Source of the DNA: Crossiella sp. CA-258035
GTDB lineage: Bacteria; Actinomycetota; Actinomycetes; Mycobacteriales; Pseudonocardiaceae
Assembly: GCF_030064675.1 (NCBI RefSeq)
Contig: NZ_CP116413.1
Coordinates: 1,211,001 to 1,275,000 of the forward strand
Length of the DNA stretch: 64,000 nucleotides
Direction of reading: 5' to 3'
The notes under the pieces were generated by a model. The model did not search any database, was not told where the DNA came from, and was given only the letters and a program-made list of their open reading frames with translations. The position numbers and the translations under genes were made by a program. Numbering within the stretch: position 1 is the stretch's first letter; each line of letters starts with the position of its first letter. Shown in pieces: positions 34,314-43,732 of the stretch.

Positions 34314-35560
34314 AGGTTCGGGTACAGCGGGTGCTTGGCGGCCAGGTCGGTGACCCGCCCGCGCAACGCGGCCGCGTCGAAGTCCGGGGTGAGCGCCTTG
34401 GCGATCACGTCGGAGACCTCGGCGAAGTCGGCGTCGGTGAAGCCGCGGGTGGCCAGCGCCGGGGTGCCGATGCGCAGGCCCGAGGTGACCATCGGCGGGC
34501 GCGGGTCGAACGGGACCGCGTTCCGGTTGACCGTGATGCCGACCTCGTGCAGCCGGGCCTCGGCCTGCTTGCCGTCCAGCTCGTGCTGGCGCAGGTCGGC
34601 CAGCACCAGGTGCACGTCGGTGCCGCCGGTCAGCACGTTGACCCCGCCACCGGCCTTGACCAGCGTCTCGGCCAGGATCTTGGCCCCGGACAGGGTGCGC
34701 CGCTGCCGGTCCGCGAACTCCTCGGTCGCGGCGATCTTGAACGCCACCGCCTTGGCCGCGATCACGTGCTCCAGCGGCCCGCCCTGCTGACCGGGGAACA
34801 CGGCGGAGTCGATCTTCTTGGCGAACTCCTGGGTGCACAGGATGGTGCCGCCGCGCGGGCCGCCCAGGGTCTTGTGCGTGGTGGTGGTCACCACGTGCGC
34901 GTGCGGCACCGGGTTGGGGTGCAGCCCGGCCGCGACCAGCCCGGCGAAGTGCGCCATGTCCACCATCAGGTAGGCGCCCACCTCGTCGGCGATCCGGCGG
35001 AACTCGGCGAAGTCCAGCTGCCGCGGGTAGGCCGACCAGCCGGCCAGGATCAGCTTCGGCTGGTGCTCCTTGGCCAGCCGCTCGACCTCGGCCATGTCGA
35101 TCAGGCCGGTGTCCTCGCGCACCTGGTAGGCGGCCACGTCGTAGAGCTTGCCGGAGAAGTTGATCCGCATGCCGTGGGTGAGGTGGCCGCCGTGCGCCAG
35201 CTCAAGGCCGAGGATCTTGTCGCCGGGGGTGAGCAGCGCGTGCATCACCGCGGCGTTGGCCTGCGCGCCGGAGTGCGGCTGCACGTTGGCGTGCTCGGCC
35301 CCGAAGAGGTCCTTGACCCGCTGGATGGCCAGCCGCTCGGAGACGTCGACGTGCTCGCAGCCGCCGTAGTAGCGCTTGCCGGGGTAGCCCTCGGCGTACT
35401 TGTTGGTCAGCACCGAGCCCTGCGCCTCGAGCACGCCCACCGGGGCGAAGTTCTCCGAGGCGATCATCTCCAGGGTGGACTGCTGGCGGCGTAGCTCGGC
35501 GCCCAGGACCTCGGCGATCTCCGGGTCGATCTGCGCGAGCGGAGTGTCCAGAGTGGACAT
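34310..35560 (-). CDS. glyA: Serine hydroxymethyltransferase
   Basis: The 416-residue PLP enzyme interconverts serine plus tetrahydrofolate with glycine plus 5,10-methylene-THF. The PLP Lys is in [14 protein letters not shown] at about residue 230. EMIASENF at the N-terminus and [12 protein letters not shown] are diagnostic, and the length is normal. It follows gcvH by 15 bp and completes a gcvT-gcvH-glyA operon behind a glycine riboswitch. This suggests the operon handles excess glycine by cleavage and by conversion to serine. Confidence 0.97.
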   Translation of the reverse strand: MSTLDTPLAQIDPEIAEVLGAELRRQQSTLEMIASENFAPVGVLEAQGSVLTNKYAEGYPGKRYYGGCEHVDVSERLAIQRVKDLFGAEHANVQPHSGAQANAAVMHALLTPGDKILGLELAHGGHLTHGMRINFSGKLYDVAAYQVREDTGLIDMAEVERLAKEHQPKLILAGWSAYPRQLDFAEFRRIADEVGAYLMVDMAHFAGLVAAGLHPNPVPHAHVVTTTTHKTLGGPRGGTILCTQEFAKKIDSAVFPGQQGGPLEHVIAAKAVAFKIAATEEFADRQRRTLSGAKILAETLVKAGGGVNVLTGGTDVHLVLADLRQHELDGKQAEARLHEVGITVNRNAVPFDPRPPMVTSGLRIGTPALATRGFTDADFAEVSDVIAKALTPDFDAAALRGRVTDLAAKHPLYPNL

Positions 35561-35575
35561 GATCGGGTCTCCCTT

Positions 35576-35947
35576 TCAGCCTGCGGTCAGCTCGTCGTAG
35601 GCATCCGGCGTGAGCAGCTCCCCGTCCGAACCCGCGCGGTTGATCTTGATCAGCCACCCGGCTCCGAACGGGTCGGAGTTCAGCAATGCCGGATCCTCGG
35701 CCACCGCCTGGTTGACCTCGGTCACCGTTCCCGCGACCGGGGCCAGCAGGTCGCTGACCGATTTCGTCGACTCGATCTCACCGCACGTCTCTCCGGCGCT
35801 GACCACCGCCCCCACCTCGGGCAGCTGGACGAACACCACGTCGCCGAGCGCCTCGGCGGCGTAGGCGGTGATGCCCACGGTGGCCACCTCGCCCTCGGTG
35901 ATCCACTCGTGGTCCTTGGTGTAGCTCAGTTCACGGGGCACAGACAC
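35576..35947 (-). CDS. gcvH: Glycine cleavage system H protein
   Basis: The 123-residue carrier holds the lipoyl Lys at about residue 62 in [28 protein letters not shown] at the N-terminus and [13 protein letters not shown] near the C-terminus are standard. It shuttles the aminomethyl group between the P, T and L proteins. It lies between gcvT and glyA on the same strand. The P protein (gcvP) is not in the window. Confidence 0.97.
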   Translation of the reverse strand: MSVPRELSYTKDHEWITEGEVATVGITAYAAEALGDVVFVQLPEVGAVVSAGETCGEIESTKSVSDLLAPVAGTVTEVNQAVAEDPALLNSDPFGAGWLIKINRAGSDGELLTPDAYDELTAG

Positions 35948-35981
35948 AGCGGTACTGCCTTTCGCGGGGGAGTTTCGCAGG

Positions 35982-37088
35982 TCAGCGGGAACGCTTGTAG
36001 AACGGGACGGCGACGACTTCTGCCGGTTCGGCGTGGCCGCGCACGTCCACGACCACCTGGGTGCCCGCGTCGGCGTGCGCGTGGTCGAGGTAGGCGAGCG
36101 CGATCGGGTGACCGAGGGTGGGGGAGGGCGCGCCGCTGGTGACCTCGCCCACCACGGTGCCGTCGGCGAGCTTGACCAGCTGCCCGGCGCGCGGGCTGCG
36201 GCGGCTCTTGCCGGCCAGCCCGACCAGCGCGCGGGTGGTGTGCGTGCGGGCCTCCAGCGCCGAGCGGCCGACGAAGTCGCCGAGCTTGTCGAAGCGGACC
36301 ACCCGGCCCAGCCCCGCGTCGAACGGGGTCACCCCGACGTGCAGCTCGTTGCCGTAGAGCGGCATGCCGGCCTCCAGCCGCAGGGTGTCCCGGCAGGCCA
36401 GCCCGGCGGGCTTGAGGCCGAGCGGCTCACCGGTCTCGGCGATCCGCTGCCACACCGCGCCGGCCAGCTCGGCGGCCACGTAGACCTCGAAGCCGTCCTC
36501 GCCGGTGTAGCCGGTGCGGGCCAGGAACACGTCATGTCCGGCGATCACCGCGGGGCGTCCGGCGTAGTACTTCAGGTCGGTGAGGTCCTGCCCGGTGACC
36601 GCGGTCACGATCTCCGCCGACGCCGGGCCCTGCACCGCGATCAGCGCGGTCTCCGCGGACCGGTCGGTCACCTCGGCGGCCAGGCCGTGCGCCCGCTCGC
36701 CGAGCAGCGCCCGCACCAGCACCGCGTTGGAGGCGTTGGCCACCACCAGGAACTTCCGCTCGGCCTGCCGGTAGACCACCAGGTCGTCCAGCACTCCACC
36801 GTTGGTGTGGCAGAGCATGGTGTACCGCGCCCGGCCGACCGCCAGCGAGCCGATCGCGCCGACCAGCGCGTAGTCCAGCACCCGCCCAGCCTCGGGACCG
36901 GTGACCTCGATCTCGCCCATGTGGCTGAGGTCGAACAGCCCGGCGGCCTCCCGGACCACCTTGTGCTCGGCCAGCTCGCTGCTGTAGCGCAGCGGCATCG
37001 ACCAGCCGGCGAAGTCGGTGAACTGGGCGCCCAGCGCGACGTGCTGGACGTGCAGGGGGCTGCGGCGGGACGCGCCGAGTCCGGTCAC
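35982..37088 (-). CDS. gcvT: Glycine cleavage system aminomethyltransferase (T protein)
   Basis: I take the GTG at 37088, with AGGAG 7 nt upstream, giving 368 residues. It contains [40 protein letters not shown] and [21 protein letters not shown], all diagnostic of GcvT. It transfers the aminomethyl carbon from H protein to tetrahydrofolate and releases ammonia. It is the first gene of the operon, and the glycine riboswitch lies about 60 bp upstream of its start. Confidence 0.96.
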   Translation of the reverse strand: MTGLGASRRSPLHVQHVALGAQFTDFAGWSMPLRYSSELAEHKVVREAAGLFDLSHMGEIEVTGPEAGRVLDYALVGAIGSLAVGRARYTMLCHTNGGVLDDLVVYRQAERKFLVVANASNAVLVRALLGERAHGLAAEVTDRSAETALIAVQGPASAEIVTAVTGQDLTDLKYYAGRPAVIAGHDVFLARTGYTGEDGFEVYVAAELAGAVWQRIAETGEPLGLKPAGLACRDTLRLEAGMPLYGNELHVGVTPFDAGLGRVVRFDKLGDFVGRSALEARTHTTRALVGLAGKSRRSPRAGQLVKLADGTVVGEVTSGAPSPTLGHPIALAYLDHAHADAGTQVVVDVRGHAEPAEVVAVPFYKRSR

Positions 37089-37148
37089 GGGAGGCTCCTG
37101 TGGTCGAGGCGTCCACGGGCATGCGGACGCCGCTGGCGAGCCTCCCCG

Positions 37149-37334
37149 CTCTGTCATGGGACCTGAGAGCTTCCCCGCGCGAACACGGGTTGCACCGTGG
37201 GTGAGGTGGGCGAACCCACCTGCTTTCCAGAGTCGCCTCGCTCGAACGGTGACGTTGCCTGAGAGTTTCCGGGGAGAGGTTGCTCCTTCGGCGTCCCGTG
37301 CGTGCTGCGTGCCGGGATCTCTCCCGCCCGAGCT
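37149..37334 (-). ncRNA. Tandem glycine riboswitch
   Basis: On the minus strand the leader of gcvT reads, in order, GGGCGGGAGAGATC, then CCGAAGGAGCAACC, then CCCGGAAACTCTCAGGCA, which is the complete first aptamer. A short linker and a second aptamer (CGACTCTGGAAAG, a GGTGGGTTCGCCCACC stem, CACGGTGCAACC, AAGCTCTCAGG, GACAGAG) follow. This is the classic two-aptamer glycine riboswitch that turns on glycine cleavage genes. Confidence 0.95.
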
Positions 37335-37389
37335 CAAACGGCCGATATGCGGTTGTGCCGCGAACCTTCCGGGACAGTCGAGGGGTCTG

Positions 37390-38565
37390 TCAACCCCTGG
37401 GCAGCTCGACCTTGACCCGCAGCCCGCCGTCCGGCCGCCGGTGGGCCTTGACCGTGCCGCCGTGCGCGCGGGTGATCGAGTCCACGATGGACAGGCCGAG
37501 TCCGGCGCCTTCGCCCTTGTCGGTGCGGCCCTCGCCGCGCCGGAACGGCTCGAACAGCTGCGGGATCTGCTTGGCGGGCACCTTCGGGCCGGTGTTGGAC
37601 ACGGTGAGCCCGCCGAAGGCGTCGGTGCGCACCCACACCGTGCCGCCCTCGGCCAGGTTGTGCCGGATCGCGTTGGAGACCAGGTTGGTGACCAGCTGGG
37701 TGAGCAGCACCCGGTCCCCGGCGACGGTCGCCTCGGTGAGCCGCACCTGGAGCTCCACCTGCCTGCGTTCGGCCTCGGCCCGGTACTGCTCGACCGCCTC
37801 GCCGACCACCGCGTGCAGCTCCACCTCGGCGCGTTTGGCCAGGCCACGGTCACTGCGGGCGAGCACCAGCAGCCCGTCGATGAGCCGCTCGATCCGCCGG
37901 TTCGCGGTGAGCAGCTGCTCCCTGATCTCGGCCGCCTTCTCCGGGCTGGGATTCCCGGCCAGCCCGATCTGCACCGCGGCCCGCTGCACCGCCAGCGGGG
38001 TGCGCAGCTCGTGCGAGGCGTTGGCCACGAACCGGCGCTGGCTGTCGAAGGAGGACTCCAGCCGGTCCAGCATCCGGTCGAAGGTCTCGGCCAGCTCGGT
38101 CAGCTCGTCCGGCGGGCCCTTGATGGCCAGCCGCTCGTGCAGGTTGGTCGAGGACAGCCGTTGCGCGGTGGCGGTGATGGTGTGCAGCGGCCGCAGCACC
38201 CGGCCGGAGAGCCACCAGCCCGCGGCCACCGACACCCCGGCCACCCCGACCAGGGACAGGATGGACACCAGCAGCAGGGTGTCCAGCGTGGTGGCCTCCA
38301 CCGCCCTGGTCACCTCGCCCGCGGGCAGGAAGCCCAGCGTGCCGTCCGGGTTGTACCCGCGGACCGCGATCGAGGACGGCATGGTGTCCATCGGCACGGC
38401 GCGGCCCATCGTGGTCGCCAGCCGGACCGCGAGCTGGTCGCGCACCAGCAGGTAGATCACGGTGAGCAGCACCGCGCCGCTGCCCAGGAACAGCACGCCG
38501 TAGAGCGCGGTCAGCTTGACCCGGACGGTCAGCCGGGCCGGGCGCTCAGATGCGGTAGCCGGCAC
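37390..38565 (-). CDS. Sensor histidine kinase of the second OmpR-type system
   Basis: The 391-residue kinase has two membrane helices flanking a short extracellular segment of about 45 residues (residues 48-95), a HAMP domain and HisKA (FVANASHELRTPLAVQRAAV). Its ATPase domain has the N-box TNLVSNAIRHNL, FEPFRRGEGRTDKGEGAGLGLSIV. Its coding start lies 20 bp inside the response regulator gene, so the pair is coupled. The small sensor loop fits kinases that detect envelope stress or antimicrobial peptides. The system is divergent from a MacAB-like export operon. Confidence 0.92.
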   Translation of the reverse strand: MPATASERPARLTVRVKLTALYGVLFLGSGAVLLTVIYLLVRDQLAVRLATTMGRAVPMDTMPSSIAVRGYNPDGTLGFLPAGEVTRAVEATTLDTLLLVSILSLVGVAGVSVAAGWWLSGRVLRPLHTITATAQRLSSTNLHERLAIKGPPDELTELAETFDRMLDRLESSFDSQRRFVANASHELRTPLAVQRAAVQIGLAGNPSPEKAAEIREQLLTANRRIERLIDGLLVLARSDRGLAKRAEVELHAVVGEAVEQYRAEAERRQVELQVRLTEATVAGDRVLLTQLVTNLVSNAIRHNLAEGGTVWVRTDAFGGLTVSNTGPKVPAKQIPQLFEPFRRGEGRTDKGEGAGLGLSIVDSITRAHGGTVKAHRRPDGGLRVKVELPRG

Positions 38566-39199
38566 CGGGCACCGTCTCGATCACCGGCGGCTCGCCGAGC
38601 TTGGCGCGCAGCTTGGACATGGCCACCCGCACCGCGTTGGTGAACGGGTCCGCGTGCTCGTCCCAGGCCAGCTCCAGCAGCCGCTCCGAGCTGACCACCG
38701 CGCCCTGGGCGCGCAGCAGCACCGAGAGCACCGCGAACTCCTTGGGGGACAGGTCGATCCGCCGCCCGTCCCGGCTGACCAGGCGGTTGGCGGTGTCCAG
38801 CCGGACGCCGTTGCGGCTGAGCACCGGCGGCAGCGCGGGCTGGCTGCGCCGCCCCAGCGCCCGCACCCTGGCCAGCAGCTCCGGGTACTCGAACGGTTTG
38901 GTCAGGTAGTCGTCCGCGCCGAGCTGGAGACCGTCCACCTTGTCCTCCAGCGATCCGGCCGCGGTGAGCATCAGCACCTTGGTCCGGCTGCCCTGGTTGG
39001 CAAGTTCCGCGCACACGTCGTCGCCGTGCCTGCCGGGCAGGTCGCGGTCGAGCACCAGCACGTCGTAGTCGTGCACGGCCAGTCGTTCCTGCGCGGACAG
39101 GCCGTCGAACACCACGTCCACCGCCATCGCCTCGGCCCGCAGCCCGGAGGCCACCAGCTCGGCCAGCACGACCTCGTCCTCGGCCACCAGAACCCGCAT
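38546..39199 (-). CDS. OmpR-family response regulator of the second system
   Basis: The 217-residue protein starts at the ATG at 39199. The receiver domain has VLVAEDEVVLAEL, the phosphorylated Asp in VLVLDRDLPGRHGDD, LTAAG, and LTKPF. The effector domain is a winged helix (LSPKEFAVLSVLL, NAVRVAMSKLRAKLGEPPVIETVPGAGYRI). Direct and inverted GTTTCCG repeats lie 25 to 65 bp upstream of its start, in the shared promoter with the export operon, and are its likely binding sites. Confidence 0.94.
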   Translation of the reverse strand: MRVLVAEDEVVLAELVASGLRAEAMAVDVVFDGLSAQERLAVHDYDVLVLDRDLPGRHGDDVCAELANQGSRTKVLMLTAAGSLEDKVDGLQLGADDYLTKPFEYPELLARVRALGRRSQPALPPVLSRNGVRLDTANRLVSRDGRRIDLSPKEFAVLSVLLRAQGAVVSSERLLELAWDEHADPFTNAVRVAMSKLRAKLGEPPVIETVPGAGYRI

Positions 39200-39224
39200 G
39201 TCACCGAGTATGCGCGGGCCGGGG

Positions 39225-39264
39225 GTTTCCGGAATGTTTCCGTCGGCGGAGAGCCTCCGGAAAC
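39225..39264. promoter_or_regulatory. GTTTCCG repeats: likely response-regulator sites
   Basis: GTTTCCG occurs at 39225-39231 and 39236-39242, 11 bp apart in direct orientation, and inverted (CGGAAAC) at 39258-39264. The 11-bp direct repeat is the usual OmpR-family pattern. The position between the regulator gene and the export operon suggests that it controls both. Confidence 0.65.
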
Positions 39265-39329
39265 ACCCGTCCGCGTAGACCTGGCGGCACAACGCCGGGC
39301 CGACCGGTCCGACGCGGTGAGGAGGAACG

Positions 39330-39866
39330 ATGAACACGCTGACCCGGCTGGGCCTGGGTGTCACCGCGCTGGTGACCGCCTTCACCCTGAGCGCCTGTGG
39401 TGGCGAGGACAAGGCCGACGGCCCGGCCAGCCTCAACGGCGGCAACAAGGGCACCGAGCAGAAGGCAGGCGCGGACGACGTGCCCAAGGACCCCAAGGCG
39501 GCGATGCTGAAGTTCGCCGCGTGCATGCGGGAGAACGGCGTCGACTTCCCCGACCCGGATCCCAACGGGGGCGGCATGGCGCGGGCGATCCCGATGGAGG
39601 GCGACCACTCCAAGATGGACAAGGCCAACGAGGCCTGCAAGAAGTACCTGCCCAAGAGCGACTTCGACCCCAACGACCCGAAGGAGAAGGACAAGCGGGC
39701 CAAGATGAACCAGTGCCTGCGGGAGAAGGGCATTGACATCAAGGAGGCCGAGGGCGGCAACGGGGCCACCATCAACCTGGGCGATGACCGGGAGAAGGCC
39801 GAGAAGGCCATGAAGGAATGCGGCATGGGCAACGCGGGCATGGTCGGGGCGGAGCCGGTGAAATGA
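39330..39866 (+). CDS. Secreted lipoprotein at the head of the export operon
   Basis: The 178-residue protein has a lipoprotein signal ([11 protein letters not shown], lipidated Cys near residue 23), preceded by GAGGAGG. The mature part is charged, with [21 protein letters not shown] and a second CLREKGIDI and CGMGNAG. The repeated CMRxxGxDFPDP phrase is common in actinobacterial lipoproteins of unknown function linked to MacAB-type exporters. It overlaps the next gene as ATGA. It may help pass substrate to the adaptor. Confidence 0.85.
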   Translation: MNTLTRLGLGVTALVTAFTLSACGGEDKADGPASLNGGNKGTEQKAGADDVPKDPKAAMLKFAACMRENGVDFPDPDPNGGGMARAIPMEGDHSKMDKANEACKKYLPKSDFDPNDPKEKDKRAKMNQCLREKGIDIKEAEGGNGATINLGDDREKAEKAMKECGMGNAGMVGAEPVK

Positions 39867-40954
39867 GCGAACCGCGACGCCCACGCCGCCGCTGGCCGTA
39901 CGTGGTGCTCACCGCGGCCACCGTCACCGCGGTCGGGGTGACCGGGGTGCTGGTGCTGGGGCACAACGAGGACGCCAAGGCGGACAAGGGGAACCAGCAG
40001 CCGCAGAGCAAGACCAGCAAGGTCGTCCGGACCACGTTGCAGGAGCACGAGGAGCTCTCCGGCAAGCTCGGCTACAGCGGCAAGTTCGACGTCACCGCCA
40101 ACGGCGGCGGCGGGGTGGTCACCTGGCTGCCCAAGCCCGGCGACCAGCTCGGCCGGGGCGATGCCGTGTACCAGGTCAACGACAAGCCGGTGCCGCTGCT
40201 GTTCGGGGACAAGCCGTTCTGGCGCAAGCTGGAGTCCGGTGTGGACAAGGGCTCCGACGTCAGGCAGCTGGAGCAGAACCTGCGTGCGCTGGGCTACACC
40301 GGCTTCACCGTGGACGAGAAGTTCGACGCGAAGACCGCGGCCGCGGTGAAGAAGTGGCAGAAGAAGCTCGGCCTGGAACAGACCGGCTCGGTGGACCCGG
40401 CCGCGGTGGTGCTCCAGCCCGGCGCCTTCCGGGTGTCCACTGTGGACGCCGCGCTGGGCATGCCGGCCCAGGGCAAGGTGCTCGCGGGCACCGGCACCAC
40501 CCGCACGGTCACCGTGGAGGTGCCGGTGGAGAAGCAGTCCCTGGCCAAGGAGGGCGCCGAGGTGGAGGTGACCCTGCCCGGCGGCAAGTCCACCAAGGGC
40601 AAGGTGACCTCGGTCGGCACGGTGGCGGAGAAGTCCGCCGAGGAGAGCGGCCCCAGCGCCGGCAAGACCGTGGTCAAGGCCGAGGTGGAGCTGGTCGAGC
40701 CGGATGCGGCGGGCAAGCTGGACGCGGCGCCGGTGCGGGTCGGTTTCACCAGTCGCCGCAAGGAGGATGTGCTCACCGTGCCGGTCGGCGCGCTGCTCGC
40801 GCTGGCCGAGGGCGGCTACGCGGTGGAGGTCGTGCAGGCCGACGGCAGCGGCAAGCTGGTCGCGGTCGAGCTGGGCATGTTCGCCAAGGGCAAGGTCGAG
40901 GTGAGCGGGTCCGGTCTCAGCGAGGGCGCCACGGTGAAAGTGGCCGGGCTATGA
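39863..40954 (+). CDS. HlyD-type adaptor with an inserted peptidoglycan-binding domain
   Basis: The 363-residue protein has one N-terminal membrane helix ([26 protein letters not shown]). It then has an adaptor beta-barrel/lipoyl-like region and a PG_binding_1 domain near residues 125-175 ([36 protein letters not shown]). A C-terminal adaptor domain ([20 protein letters not shown]) ends it. Membrane-fusion adaptors normally bridge to an outer channel. In a monoderm, the peptidoglycan-binding insert probably anchors the complex to the wall instead. It is coupled to genes on both sides by ATGA overlaps. Confidence 0.88.
   Translation: MSEPRRPRRRWPYVVLTAATVTAVGVTGVLVLGHNEDAKADKGNQQPQSKTSKVVRTTLQEHEELSGKLGYSGKFDVTANGGGGVVTWLPKPGDQLGRGDAVYQVNDKPVPLLFGDKPFWRKLESGVDKGSDVRQLEQNLRALGYTGFTVDEKFDAKTAAAVKKWQKKLGLEQTGSVDPAAVVLQPGAFRVSTVDAALGMPAQGKVLAGTGTTRTVTVEVPVEKQSLAKEGAEVEVTLPGGKSTKGKVTSVGTVAEKSAEESGPSAGKTVVKAEVELVEPDAAGKLDAAPVRVGFTSRRKEDVLTVPVGALLALAEGGYAVEVVQADGSGKLVAVELGMFAKGKVEVSGSGLSEGATVKVAGL
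40435..40447. repeat. 13-bp dispersed palindrome, copy 4
   Basis: An exact GTCCACTGTGGAC lies inside the adaptor gene and encodes S-T-V-D. Confidence 0.7.
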
Positions 40955-41634
40955 CTCCGGTGATCGAGCTCTCCGCTGTGTCCAAGGAGTACGCGGGTGG
41001 CGTGCACGCCCTGCGCGGGGCCAGCCTGCGGATCGACTCCGGCGAGCTGCTCGCCGTTGTCGGCCCGTCCGGCTCCGGCAAGTCGACCATGCTCCAGCTG
41101 ATGGGCACCCTGGACCACCCGACCTCGGGCACCGTGCGGCTGCTGGGCCATGAGGTCCAGTCGCTGTCGGACCGGCAGCTCTCCGCGGTGCGGGCGCACT
41201 GGATCGGGTTCGTCTTCCAGCAGTTCTTCCTGACCCCGTACCTGTCCGCGACGCAGAACGTGGCCACCGGGCTGCTCTACCACGGGGTGCCAAGGGCCGA
41301 GCGGATCGCGCGGTCGGTGCACGCGCTGGAGCGGGTCGGCCTCGGCCACCGGGCCGGGCACAAGCCGGCCGAGCTCTCCGGCGGCGAGCGGCAGCGAGTG
41401 GCCATCGCCAGGGCGCTGGTCGGCAAACCGGCCATCGTGCTGGCCGACGAGCCGACCGGGGCGCTGGACTCGGCCTCCGGGCGCGGTGTGCTGGACCTGC
41501 TGCACGAGCTGCACGAGGACGGCACCACCATAGCGGTGATCACGCACGACATGGAGATCGCCCGCTCGCTGCCGCGCAGGGTGGAGCTGCTCGACGGTGC
41601 GGTGCGGCACGACAGCGGGCTGGTGGCGGCATGA
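40951..41634 (+). CDS. ABC transporter ATP-binding protein (MacB type)
   Basis: The 227-residue ATPase starts with an ATG that overlaps the adaptor stop. It has Walker [29 protein letters not shown] at the Q-loop, the signature [15 protein letters not shown], Walker [13 protein letters not shown] and the H-loop VITHD. It is the energy unit of the adaptor/permease complex and probably exports an antibiotic, peptide or lipid. Confidence 0.95.
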   Translation: MTPVIELSAVSKEYAGGVHALRGASLRIDSGELLAVVGPSGSGKSTMLQLMGTLDHPTSGTVRLLGHEVQSLSDRQLSAVRAHWIGFVFQQFFLTPYLSATQNVATGLLYHGVPRAERIARSVHALERVGLGHRAGHKPAELSGGERQRVAIARALVGKPAIVLADEPTGALDSASGRGVLDLLHELHEDGTTIAVITHDMEIARSLPRRVELLDGAVRHDSGLVAA

Positions 41635-42860
41635 TCAGACTGAGGTCATCGCCGCCGGGCAGCCTGCCGAAGCTGCCGCGCTCGGCCCGGATCAGCGTGT
41701 TCGACCTGGTGCGGGCCGGGCTCACCGGGGTCTTCGGCCGCCCGGCGCGGGCGATCCTGTCCGCGCTGGGCATCGCGATCGGGGTGGCGGCCATGGTGTC
41801 CGTGCTGGGCATCTCCGCCTCCAGCCAGGCCGAGCTGCAAGCCAAGCTGGAGTCCTTGGGCACCAACCTGTTGCGGGTCGGCGCGGGGCAGACCATGTTC
41901 GGCGAGTCGGCCAAGCTGCCGGAGGACGCCTCGGCCATGGTGCGCCGGATCGGCTCGGTGCAGAAGGCGTCCTCGGTGGCCGCGCTCAACGGGGTCAAGG
42001 TGCTGCGCAGTGACAAGGAGGACCCGCAGAACACCGGCGGGCTCAGCGTGGAGGCGGTCGAGCAGAACCTGGTCGACACCCTCGGCGGCAAGATCAAGGC
42101 AGGCGCCTGGTTCAACGCGGCCACCGCCAAGTACCCGGGTGTGGTGCTGGGCAGCGTCGCGGCGCAGCGGCTGGCCGTGACCCAGCCCGGCGAGCAGGTC
42201 TTCCTGGGCGGCAAGTGGTTCACCGTGCTGGGCATCCTGGAGCCGATGCCGCTGGCCGAGGAGCTGGACCGCTCGGCCATGGTGAGCTGGGAGGTGGCCA
42301 AGGGCCAGCTCGGCTTCGACGGTCACCCGACCACGGTCTACGAGCGCTCGCTGGAGTCCACTGTGGACAAGGTGCGCGAGGTGCTGCCGGGGACGGTGAA
42401 CCCGAAGAACCCGGAGGAGGTCAAGGTCAGCCGGCCCTCCGACGCGCTGGCCGCGCAGATCCAGGCCAAGGCCACCTTCACCACGCTGTTCCTCGGGCTG
42501 GGCGCGGTCGCCCTGCTCGTGGGCGGGGTCGGGGTGGCGAACACGATGGTGATCTCCGTGCTGGAACGGCGGTCCGAGATCGGTCTGCGGCGCTCGCTCG
42601 GGGCGGGCCGCGGTCAGGTGCGGGCGCAGTTCCTCACCGAGGCGGTGCTGCTGTCCGGACTCGGCGGGGTGTTCGGGGTCCTGCTGGGACTGGGCGTCAG
42701 CATCGGCTATGCGATGAGCAACGACTGGCCGGTGGCGCTTCCGCTGGAGGCGATCGCCGGCGGCGTCGGGGCCTCGGTGCTCATCGGCACCCTGGCGGGG
42801 TGGTTCCCCGCCGGACGTGCGGCCAAGCTGTCGCCGACGGTAGCCCTCGCGTCAGCCTGA
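41631..42860 (+). CDS. MacB-type ABC transporter permease
   Basis: The 409-residue permease has the MacB layout. One N-terminal helix ([23 protein letters not shown]) precedes an extracellular MacB_PCD domain of about 210 residues. Three C-terminal helices follow, with the FtsX motif [37 protein letters not shown]. It is coupled to the ATPase gene (ATGA) and ends at a strong terminator. Together with the adaptor and lipoprotein it forms a monoderm MacAB-like export system under the divergent two-component system. Confidence 0.94.
   Translation: MIRLRSSPPGSLPKLPRSARISVFDLVRAGLTGVFGRPARAILSALGIAIGVAAMVSVLGISASSQAELQAKLESLGTNLLRVGAGQTMFGESAKLPEDASAMVRRIGSVQKASSVAALNGVKVLRSDKEDPQNTGGLSVEAVEQNLVDTLGGKIKAGAWFNAATAKYPGVVLGSVAAQRLAVTQPGEQVFLGGKWFTVLGILEPMPLAEELDRSAMVSWEVAKGQLGFDGHPTTVYERSLESTVDKVREVLPGTVNPKNPEEVKVSRPSDALAAQIQAKATFTTLFLGLGAVALLVGGVGVANTMVISVLERRSEIGLRRSLGAGRGQVRAQFLTEAVLLSGLGGVFGVLLGLGVSIGYAMSNDWPVALPLEAIAGGVGASVLIGTLAGWFPAGRAAKLSPTVALASA
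42356..42368. repeat. 13-bp dispersed palindrome, copy 5
   Basis: An exact GTCCACTGTGGAC lies inside the permease gene and encodes S-T-V-D. Confidence 0.7.
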
Positions 42861-42871
42861 ACCGCACACCC

Positions 42872-42923
42872 GGACCGGGTGCCTCTCCCACGGGGAAAAC
42901 AGGGGAGGGGCACCCGGTCCTTT
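42872..42923. terminator. Strong terminator between convergent genes
   Basis: GGACCGGGTGCCTCTCCC (from 42872) pairs with GGGAGGGGCACCCGGTCC (to 42920), with one base unpaired, followed by TTT. It serves the export operon and probably the C39 gene from the other side. Confidence 0.85.
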
Positions 42924-42931
42924 CGCGTTCC

Positions 42932-43597
42932 TCAGGCGGCGTAACCCTTGCCGCCGATCCAGGTGCCCATGTTCCAGGTGCTGACCCAGTAGGCGCGGGG
43001 CACGTTCGCCCAGCCACCGCCACCCGCGCCTTCACCGGCGGGGTCGGCCACGAGCACGGTGTTGCCGTGGTCCTTGTAGCCCACGATCGCGACGTAGTGG
43101 TAGATGGTGCCGCCCGGGTAGCCCGGCGGGCGCCAGCCGCTGATCACGTTGGCCACCAGCGGGTAGCCGTTGTCCAGGTTGAGCAGCACGTCCCGCTTGA
43201 GCAGGTCCCGCTGGGCCGTGCTGGGCGGGTCGGCCATGTTCTTGGCCGCGAACCACTGGGTGTTCGCGAACCGGTTGAGCGCGTTGCGGACCAGGCCGAT
43301 GTGGTCGGTGCCGCCGGTGTGCGTGCCCATGTAGTTGGCCAGGGTCTGCTGGCTGGGCGGGCTGACCCTGGTGCTCAGCGCGATCCAGGTCGAGCCGGGG
43401 CCGCACCAATAGCCGGTCTGCTGTCGTTGCCAGGTGTAGTTGAGGACTCGGCTTTCCGCTTGCACACCCAGCTCGTGTGCGGCGATGGCCGTGGCCTTGT
43501 CCGGTGACGGGGTCTCCGTGGCGCTTGCCAGCCCGGCGCTGCCCATCAGCAGGGCGACGGTGCTGACCAGCACCATCGTGATGAGTCGTCGAGTCAT
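42932..43597 (-). CDS. Secreted C39-family cysteine peptidase-like protein
   Basis: The 221-residue protein has a signal peptide (MTRRLITMVLVSTVALLMGSAGLASA) after a GGATGGAGCG site. The papain-fold catalytic residues are Cys in TGYWCGPGSTW, His in IYHYVAIVGY and Asp in VADPAG. This is the peptidase C39-like pattern. No ABC domain is present, so it is a free secreted peptidase and not a bacteriocin processing exporter. The substrate is unknown. Confidence 0.85.
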   Translation of the reverse strand: MTRRLITMVLVSTVALLMGSAGLASATETPSPDKATAIAAHELGVQAESRVLNYTWQRQQTGYWCGPGSTWIALSTRVSPPSQQTLANYMGTHTGGTDHIGLVRNALNRFANTQWFAAKNMADPPSTAQRDLLKRDVLLNLDNGYPLVANVISGWRPPGYPGGTIYHYVAIVGYKDHGNTVLVADPAGEGAGGGGWANVPRAYWVSTWNMGTWIGGKGYAA

Positions 43598-43624
43598 GCT
43601 CGCTCCATCCTTGCCAGTTGCCGT

Positions 43625-43639
43625 AGTGGAAGTTTCACT
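43625..43639. promoter_or_regulatory. 15-bp near-palindrome between divergent genes
   Basis: AGTGGAAGTTTCACT is symmetrical except at one base pair and its centre. It lies 28 bp upstream of the C39 start and about 95 bp upstream of the DUF5937 regulator gene. It could be the operator of that regulator. Confidence 0.5.
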
Positions 43640-43732
43640 GGAAGGGGACTCTTTTGGCTTTCTTATTCACGTATATCTGAAAAGCGCAGGTCGAGTTAGC
43701 TTTCCCGGTGTTCGGGGGAAGTGAGATGGCGC

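Noticed and set aside
35982-37853. Extension of the gcvT frame upstream to 37853
   Set aside because: It would cross the glycine riboswitch and the opposite frame of the kinase gene. The GTG at 37088 has a good ribosome binding site and gives the normal GcvT length.
38546-40048. Extension of the response regulator frame to 40048
   Set aside because: The receiver domain begins directly at the ATG at 39199, and the extension is antisense to the lipoprotein and adaptor genes.
42932-43597. C39 domain as part of a bacteriocin processing exporter
   Set aside because: The protein has a signal peptide, is only 221 residues long, and lacks ABC and membrane domains; no precursor peptide gene was seen beside it.
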